The position numbers were made by a program, and so were the translations under genes. The notes beneath the pieces are model-generated. The model saw only the letters and a list, made by a program, of their open reading frames with translations, had not been told where the DNA came from and made no database searches. Shown here piece by piece: positions 1 through 4,499 of a DNA stretch of 6,079 nt (positions are counted from its first letter, which is position 1; every line of letters begins with the position of its first letter). Origin of the DNA: Thermoanaerobaculia bacterium (lineage in GTDB: Bacteria; Acidobacteriota; Thermoanaerobaculia; Multivoradales; UBA5704). The DNA lies in contig JAICSG010000264.1 in NCBI GenBank assembly GCA_025937035.1, positions 1 through 6,079 on the forward strand, in the 5' to 3' direction.

Positions 1-1014
1 CGTCACCAGGACGGCCGTCAGCACGCCATGCTTGCCCGTCCCGCGGATCGGCCGGTAGGAGGTCCCGGGCAGGGGTGGGACGGCGGGCAGGCGGGGGCGG
101 TCGGTCTCGATCGTCTCGGGAGAGGTGAGGGGCGTGGCCGCCATGGAACGCGGCGGCAAGACCACGGTGGGCAGGTCCCGGGTCTCCTCCTCGGACAGCG
201 GGAGCGACCCCTGCCCGGCGAGGTAGAGCCGCAGCTCCTCGACCGTCTGGAAGCGGTCCGCCGGAGCCTTGGCCAGCGCCTTGAGGACGATCCGGTCGAG
301 CCAGGCGGGGACGTCGGGCGCCGCCGCGCTGGGCGGCGGCGGCGGGTCCTCCAGTTGCGCCTTGAGAATCAGGAAGTCGGTGGGACCATCGAACGGCACG
401 CGGCCGGTGAGCATCTGGTAGAGCACGACCCCCAGCGCGTAGACGTCCGTGCGGCGGTCCACCTCCTCTCCCCGGATCTGCTCGGGGGCCACGTAGCGGA
501 GGGTGCCGATCAGCAGCCCCGTGCGGGTGAGATGGTTGCTCCCCGGCATGCGGGCGATCCCGAAGTCCATCACCTTCAGCGTGTCCGCCGGGGTGAGCAT
601 GAGGTTGTCCGGCTTGAGGTCGCGGTGGATGATCCCCGCCCGGTGCGCCTGCTCGATGCCGTCGAGGCAGGAGGAGAGCAGCGTCACGGCCCGCCGCCAG
701 GGCAGGGCCCCGCCGTCCGTGAGCACCGCCGAGAGGGTGCGGCCGAACACGTACTCCATGGCCAGGAAGAGCTCGCCGCCATCGTGGAAGAAGCTGTAGA
801 TGGTGGCGATGGCCGGGTGGTGGATGCGGGCCAGGATCTTCGCCTCGGCGCGGAAGCGCTCGACGATCTCGGGCTCGCGAGCCAGCTCGGGGCGGATGGC
901 CTTGATCGCCACCTCCCGCTCCAGCATCTCGTCGACCGCCCGGTAGACGGCGCCCATCCCTCCTTCGCCGATCTTCTCCTCGATCCGGTAGCTGCCGACG
1001 ACCTTGCCGACCAT
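1..1014 (-). CDS. PknB-type serine/threonine protein kinase, C-terminus cut by window edge
   Basis: This is a Hanks-type kinase that transfers phosphate from ATP to Ser/Thr of target proteins. The frame is open from ATG at 1014 to base 1 (338 codons, no stop). Catalytic landmarks are complete: glycine loop IGEGGMGAVY (15-24), VAIK lysine K38, helix-C glutamate E57, HRDLKPDN (130-137), DFG (150-152), APE (176-178), D190 in the RTDVYALG segment, and R254. The activation loop carries HLTRTG (161-166), with T163 and T165 as likely autophosphorylation sites. The kinase domain ends near residue 268. A Pro/Thr-rich linker (270-328) follows, then the hydrophobic VLTAVLVT at the edge, probably the start of a membrane helix, so a membrane-anchored receptor kinase is inferred. 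The start is supported by AGGGAG 9 bases upstream. The gene diverges from the miniprotein gene at 1137. The kinase assignment is firm; substrate and sensor domain are unknown. Confidence 0.95.
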   Translation of the reverse strand, partial: MVGKVVGSYRIEEKIGEGGMGAVYRAVDEMLEREVAIKAIRPELAREPEIVERFRAEAKILARIHHPAIATIYSFFHDGGELFLAMEYVFGRTLSAVLTDGGALPWRRAVTLLSSCLDGIEQAHRAGIIHRDLKPDNLMLTPADTLKVMDFGIARMPGSNHLTRTGLLIGTLRYVAPEQIRGEEVDRRTDVYALGVVLYQMLTGRVPFDGPTDFLILKAQLEDPPPPPSAAAPDVPAWLDRIVLKALAKAPADRFQTVEELRLYLAGQGSLPLSEEETRDLPTVVLPPRSMAATPLTSPETIETDRPRLPAVPPLPGTSYRPIRGTGKHGVLTAVLVT

Positions 1015-1040
1015 GCTGTCTGTCTCCCTGAGAGAGAACG

Positions 1041-1046
1041 ATTCTA
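1041..1046 (-). promoter_or_regulatory. Possible -10 box for the kinase gene
   Basis: Read on the minus strand this is TAGAAT, five of six matches to the TATAAT consensus. It lies 26 bases before the kinase start, which would give a leader of about 20 bases. No good -35 match exists about 17 bases further upstream (CCCGCA there), so this is a weak call based on position and one hexamer. Confidence 0.25.
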
Positions 1047-1121
1047 TCGCGAAGGGGCCCTCATGCGGGCTCGATCCTTGCAGTTTTTCGGAATGGGGCT
1101 GTGGGGAAACCGGCCCCCGCA

Positions 1122-1128
1122 AAGGAGG
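1122..1128 (+). promoter_or_regulatory. Ribosome binding site fixing the miniprotein start
   Basis: AAGGAGG is a near-perfect Shine-Dalgarno sequence 8 bases before ATG at 1137. It rules out the in-frame upstream ATG at 1101, which would place this site inside the coding region and adds an uncharacteristic Pro/Ala-rich leader to the protein. Confidence 0.85.
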
Positions 1129-1136
1129 TTCTTGCG

Positions 1137-1340
1137 ATGGCCGAAATCAAGATCGAACGCAAAAAAGGGATCCCCGTCTGGGCGATCCTGCTCGCCATCA
1201 TCGTGCTGGCCCTGATCGTCTGGGCCGTCGTGGCGAACCGCAATCACACCAACCAGAACGTCAACAACACCGCGGTGCTCCAGTGGAGCGCTCCGGCGCC
1301 GGGCCACGTCTATCACGTGCCGGCCACCCGGTGCGCTTGA
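1137..1340 (+). CDS. 67-residue single-pass membrane miniprotein
   Basis: I do not recognise a named family. The protein has a charged N-terminus (AEIKIERKKG, 2-11), then one strongly hydrophobic helix at about residues 12-33 ending near VVAN, then a polar Asn/His-rich segment (NRNHTNQNVNN) and a short tail ending in ATRCA. The Lys/Arg cluster before the helix predicts an N-in, C-out single-pass inner-membrane topology. The start at 1137 is chosen for the AAGGAGG 8 bases upstream. The PRC-barrel gene begins 28 bases after the stop with its own strong ribosome binding site and no terminator between, so the two are probably one operon. It diverges from the kinase gene. The function is unknown; a small membrane partner or anchor for the PRC-barrel protein is only an inference from adjacency. 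Confidence 0.75.
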   Translation: MAEIKIERKKGIPVWAILLAIIVLALIVWAVVANRNHTNQNVNNTAVLQWSAPAPGHVYHVPATRCA

Positions 1341-1368
1341 CCTGAGCGCGCCGTAAAGGAGGCTCTCC

Positions 1369-1941
1369 ATGAGGACTGACGACGTTCGTGCCACGGGCAC
1401 CGCCGTGGCCCCCCAGATCGCTCCGCTCAAGGAGCTCAAGGACTACAAGGTCGCGAGCGACGATCCGGACGTCCGCGGCTGGAAGGTGCTCGGCCGCGAC
1501 GGCCGCAAGATCGGCGAGGTCCACGACCTGCTGGTCGACACCGCCGCCATGCGGGTCCGCTATCTCGACGTGGAGCTGGACGACGACCTGCTCCGGAACC
1601 TGCCCGCCGTCCCGGGCGTGGCCCACACCGGCGCCCTGATGGAGCACCGGCACGTCCTCGTCCCGATCGGCACCGCCCGGCTGGACGACGACCACGACGA
1701 CGTCTACGTCGATTCGCTGGATGCCCATGATGTGGCGGTCCTCCCGGCCTACGATCACAAGGCGTTCAGCCGCGATTACGAGAACGGCGTGCGGCAGCGC
1801 TGGGACCGCGGCTACGTCCCGCCGCCGCCCCCCGCGCCCGGCGCCGCCTATCCGGACCAGAATTACTACGCCGGCGACCTCTACGACGACGAGCGCTTCT
1901 ACGGCGCCCGCCGGAGGAAGCGCGGCCTGTTCGGGCGGTAG
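1369..1941 (+). CDS. PRC-barrel domain protein
   Basis: This 190-residue protein carries a PRC-barrel fold, the small beta-barrel named after the photosynthetic reaction centre H subunit and also found in RimM. The diagnostic stretch is residues 34-70: DVRGWKVLGRDGRKIGEV followed by DLLVDTAAMRVRYLDVEL. A second conserved block, HVLVPIGTARLDDDHDDVYV (95-114), leads to VAVLPAY (122-128). The tail (about 135-190) is low in predicted structure, with five prolines after GYV (151-155), many Tyr/Asp, and a basic end, RRRKRGLFGR. There is no signal peptide or membrane helix, so it is probably cytoplasmic or held at the membrane by a partner. AAAGGAGG at 1355-1362, 6 bases before ATG, supports the start. 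Related bacterial proteins are often annotated as stress-associated; here the exact role is unknown. It is convergent with the secreted-protein gene ending at 1975. Confidence 0.88.
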   Translation: MRTDDVRATGTAVAPQIAPLKELKDYKVASDDPDVRGWKVLGRDGRKIGEVHDLLVDTAAMRVRYLDVELDDDLLRNLPAVPGVAHTGALMEHRHVLVPIGTARLDDDHDDVYVDSLDAHDVAVLPAYDHKAFSRDYENGVRQRWDRGYVPPPPPAPGAAYPDQNYYAGDLYDDERFYGARRRKRGLFGR

Positions 1942-1950
1942 TGCTCTCCG

Positions 1951-1976
1951 AGGGCGCCGCCCGTCCGGGGCGCCCT
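1951..1976. terminator. Hairpin between convergent genes, possible bidirectional terminator
   Basis: AGGGCGCC (1951-1958) pairs perfectly with GGCGCCCT (1969-1976) around a 10-base loop. The hairpin sits between the PRC-barrel stop (1941) and the opposing stop, and its right arm overlaps the first two bases of that stop codon (minus-strand TAG, 1975-1977). No T-run follows on either strand, so it is not a classical intrinsic terminator. Its location between convergent genes still favours a termination or mRNA-end role for both. Confidence 0.5.
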
Positions 1977-3545
1977 ATGGGACCTCCACCACCATCTCCT
2001 CGTCCGAGGTCAGCTCGATGGGCCTCTTCAACAGGACCTGGTCTTTCCGGTCCATGATCTGAATCTGGTAGCTCCCTGCCCGTAACCGCGGGACGCGGAT
2101 CGCTCCATCCCTGCCCTGACACGCGTACTCGACAAGGGCTTCACCATCCGGGAAGAGGAGCTTCAGACAGAGCCCACCAAGCTTGTCAGCCTCGGCCGGC
2201 CGGACCGTCAGCGTCCGGTCACCGAGGGCAAGGTCCAGGTCGAGAGCGGTCTCCGAGGCTTCAGGCGCCACGGTAACGTGTCTCTCGATCTTTCGGTCAT
2301 TCCCGTCACGGTACATGAGGCAACCACGGCATCCGGTGTAGAGCCGCGCGGTGATCGACCAGTCGCCGGGCTCGAGGTTGGTGATCCGGTAACACCTATC
2401 CGCTCCGGTCCTGGGCGACCAGGTGATGCCCTCGTGGGAAAAGTCGATGATCGGCTGGTCGCCCGGGAGCAGGCCCGGGATGCAGCCGTGGACGGCCACG
2501 CCTTTCTTCAGGTGGACGTCGATCCCCTCCAGGGGGGCGTCCGCCACCTTGATCGGGGGCAGCTCGATGGACCAGTGGCCTTCAGCCGATGCATTCGGTC
2601 CATAGGCGCTGACCTCATAGGAGCCGTTCTCCAGCAGGATCTCGAAGGAGCCGTCCGCCTGGGTCGGGGCCTGATCCGAGAAATAGTTTGCTCCCGAGAA
2701 CCTCACCCATGCGCCCACGATCCCTTCACCCTCAGTCCCCAAGACCCGGCCGCGGACCGGAACCTGGCTCTTGAAGGAGAGATCGAGGGTCGCGTCTTCC
2801 TGGCCCCGCCGCAGCGTCACCTTGCCTTCGACGCTCCTCCGCCCGGCAATGGCGCTCACCGTCCATTCGCCGGGGCCGAGGTCCCCGATGCGATAGGTCC
2901 CGTCCGGGGAGACGCCGCTGCGGGGAGGGGAGAATACATCGTTCCCCGCCAAGACCTGGGCGGTCTGGAGCTGCTCGGGATTGAGGTGAAGGAGACGTCC
3001 GGTCAGGGTGAGCGCCTGCTCCAGCCGGACCACCGTCTCTTTCGCCGCGGCTTCATTGCAGGGAACGCTCGGCGAGCGGTAGCGGGCGTACCCCTCCTTC
3101 CAGACCGAGAGCTCGCAGTCGCTCCCGGCGAACGTCTCCACCGCGAAGGAGCCGTCCGGGGCGGTGAGACGCTTCCCGCCATCGACCGCCCCTCGGCTCT
3201 GGACCTCCGCGCCTCCAATCGGCTCGTCCGCGGGGCCGATCACCCGGCCGCGGACCTCCACGGTCACGATAGGTTTGAGCCGCAAATCGAGATGGCTCTC
3301 CGCGGTCTTGACCTCGACGGCCGCCTCCGCCCCCTGGAACCGGTCCGCGCGCGCCGAGAGGCGGCACGTCCCTCCGGGAGGGAGACTGCCCAGGCGATAG
3401 CGCCCATCCGGACCCGTGGAAGCGCTCGATCCGCCTTCCGGACAGCTCACGGAGACGCTGGCGCCAGGCAGCGGAGCTCCGGACACCGAAAGGATCTGGC
3501 CGGTGAGGGAGACACCCCGCCGAGGGATGAGGATGACGTCGAGGC
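1975..3545 (-). repeat. Direct repeat copy A (3' part of the downstream paralog)
   Basis: This copy matches 4500-6079 in the same orientation. The offset is 2525 bases at the shared 3' ends, 2528 by position 2341 and 2534 at the window edge, so indels are whole codons. Exact blocks include 39 bases (2341-2379) and 30 bases (2463-2492). It is a diverged tandem gene duplication, not a mobile element; no terminal inverted repeats or transposase are seen. Confidence 0.9.
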
Positions 3546-4467
3546 TCCGCAGGCCGTCCGTCCCTCCGAGCTGAGCCCCTTGCTGCCGGTACGGCGCGAA
3601 GTCGTCCGCGGACACCCAGACCCAGAAGACACCCGGCGCGATGGGCTCCAGGGCGAACCGCCCCTCCGCGTCCGTTACGGCCGAGGCGTTGTCATTGGTC
3701 TGCGGACAGGGATTGTAGAGATCGATGAGGTCGCTGGGGGGCCCTGCGGCCTCCAGCGCTGCCGAGACCCGAGCGCCCGCAACCGGGTGGCCTTCCGGAT
3801 CCGCGACCCGGCCGGGAACGCGTCTGGAGGCGGGCAGGACGATCCGGAGAGGCCGTGGAGGCTCGTCGAGCGCCTCGATGGATCGCGAGCGGTCGCGCCC
3901 GCAGGCGTAAAGCTCGAAGGTTCCCTGCTTCTGGATGTGGAGTGAGAATTTTCCGTCGGCTCCCGTGACCTGGCGCGGGCCTCGCTGGATGAACGGATAG
4001 CCCTCCGGGCGAGGGTCCATGCCCCGGACCCAGATCGCGGTGCCGGCCCGCGGCCGGCCTTCGCCGTCGACCACGATCCCGTCGACCTTCCTGCCGGCCT
4101 CCAGAGTGAGCTTACCGACGTCGACCGCTCCGGCGGCCTTCGGCACGGCGATTCCGTTGCGGGTCAAGGGGGCGAAGTCGGGGTGGTCGATCCGCAGATC
4201 GAACCAGGAGGCCGGCAGGCCGCGCACCTCGAAGCGTCCGGTCGGACCGGTACGGGCGTGGTAGATCTCCGGGTGCGGAGGAGACCCACAGCAGGTCGGA
4301 AATCCACCAGGGGTCCGCACCAGCTCGACCCCGGCTCCCGGCACCGGCTTTCCCGCCCCGTCGACCACCAGGCCCACGATCCCGGTCTCGGCGGAGAAGC
4401 CCGGGGCCGCCCGGACGAGCGGGACGGCCGACAGCAGGAGAAAGACGGCGAGCCTGGTCCTCGACAT
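1975..4467 (-). CDS. Secreted multi-repeat protein with carboxypeptidase-regulatory-like domains (downstream paralog)
   Basis: This is an 830-residue exported protein. The N-terminus is a Sec-type signal peptide: SRTR, hydrophobic core LAVFLLLSAVPLV, likely cleavage after VRA (20) or FSA (26). The rest is about nine beta-sandwich repeats of 80-100 residues, starting near 28, 126, 215, 318, 402, 485, 568, 657 and 750. Most repeats show the pattern G.V.D..G.PV.GA.V followed by T...G.F.....P; examples are GKPVPGAGV (39-47) and TGPDGRYRL (351-359). This matches CarboxypepD_reg-like/Cna-B-like folds, which are structural or binding modules rather than peptidases. Fourteen Cys follow the signal peptide, ten shared with its paralog. 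No lipobox, LPXTG motif or C-terminal membrane helix is present, so release or non-covalent surface attachment is inferred. The start at 4467 is preferred for AGGAGGG 8 bases upstream and the signal peptide. It lies 32 bases after the paralog's stop. The ligand is unknown. Confidence 0.85.
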   Translation of the reverse strand: MSRTRLAVFLLLSAVPLVRAAPGFSAETGIVGLVVDGAGKPVPGAGVELVRTPGGFPTCCGSPPHPEIYHARTGPTGRFEVRGLPASWFDLRIDHPDFAPLTRNGIAVPKAAGAVDVGKLTLEAGRKVDGIVVDGEGRPRAGTAIWVRGMDPRPEGYPFIQRGPRQVTGADGKFSLHIQKQGTFELYACGRDRSRSIEALDEPPRPLRIVLPASRRVPGRVADPEGHPVAGARVSAALEAAGPPSDLIDLYNPCPQTNDNASAVTDAEGRFALEPIAPGVFWVWVSADDFAPYRQQGAQLGGTDGLRSLDVILIPRRGVSLTGQILSVSGAPLPGASVSVSCPEGGSSASTGPDGRYRLGSLPPGGTCRLSARADRFQGAEAAVEVKTAESHLDLRLKPIVTVEVRGRVIGPADEPIGGAEVQSRGAVDGGKRLTAPDGSFAVETFAGSDCELSVWKEGYARYRSPSVPCNEAAAKETVVRLEQALTLTGRLLHLNPEQLQTAQVLAGNDVFSPPRSGVSPDGTYRIGDLGPGEWTVSAIAGRRSVEGKVTLRRGQEDATLDLSFKSQVPVRGRVLGTEGEGIVGAWVRFSGANYFSDQAPTQADGSFEILLENGSYEVSAYGPNASAEGHWSIELPPIKVADAPLEGIDVHLKKGVAVHGCIPGLLPGDQPIIDFSHEGITWSPRTGADRCYRITNLEPGDWSITARLYTGCRGCLMYRDGNDRKIERHVTVAPEASETALDLDLALGDRTLTVRPAEADKLGGLCLKLLFPDGEALVEYACQGRDGAIRVPRLRAGSYQIQIMDRKDQVLLKRPIELTSDEEMVVEVP

Positions 4468-4475
4468 GGATGGAA

Positions 4476-4482
4476 CCCTCCT
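4476..4482 (-). promoter_or_regulatory. Ribosome binding site deciding the start at 4467
   Basis: On the minus strand this reads AGGAGGG, 8 bases before ATG at 4467, directly ahead of a well-formed signal peptide. Longer in-frame alternatives begin at 4503 or 4647. The part beyond 4503 would overlap the upstream gene in another frame and bury the signal peptide. Confidence 0.75.
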
Positions 4483-4499
4483 GGGGTGGAGCCCCTCGC

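Larger units (their letters stand above)
1015..1136. promoter_or_regulatory. Divergent intergenic region between kinase and miniprotein genes
   Basis: This 122-bp gap separates two divergent genes and should hold both promoters. It includes a possible minus-strand -10 box (listed separately). A G/C-rich inverted repeat (GGGGC at 1095-1099 with GCCCC at 1113-1117) lies just before the plus-strand ribosome binding site and could fold in the leader. I could not identify a convincing plus-strand sigma-70 promoter or an operator. Confidence 0.5.

Noticed and set aside
319..341. Perfect 9-bp G/C hairpin inside the kinase gene
   Set aside because: It is explained by codons for a Pro run followed by Ala residues (PPPPPSAAAP, 224-233) just after the conserved lobe; there is no other sign of a regulatory role.
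1095..1117. GGGGC/GCCCC inverted repeat upstream of the miniprotein as a riboswitch
   Set aside because: The stem has only five pairs with a 13-base loop, and no known aptamer pattern is visible. It is mentioned only as a possible leader hairpin.
28..1215. Long plus-strand reading frame of 395 codons antisense to the kinase
   Set aside because: It lies opposite a kinase with all catalytic motifs intact. The translation is Arg/Gly/Asp-rich with no domain, as expected from an antisense frame in GC-rich DNA, and it overruns the miniprotein start.
2278..3945. Long plus-strand reading frame of 555 codons antisense to the secreted repeat protein
   Set aside because: The opposite strand shows clear repeat-protein homology and codon-sized indels against its paralog. 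The antisense translation is low-complexity Arg/Gly/Asp-rich and is explained by GC-rich codon structure.
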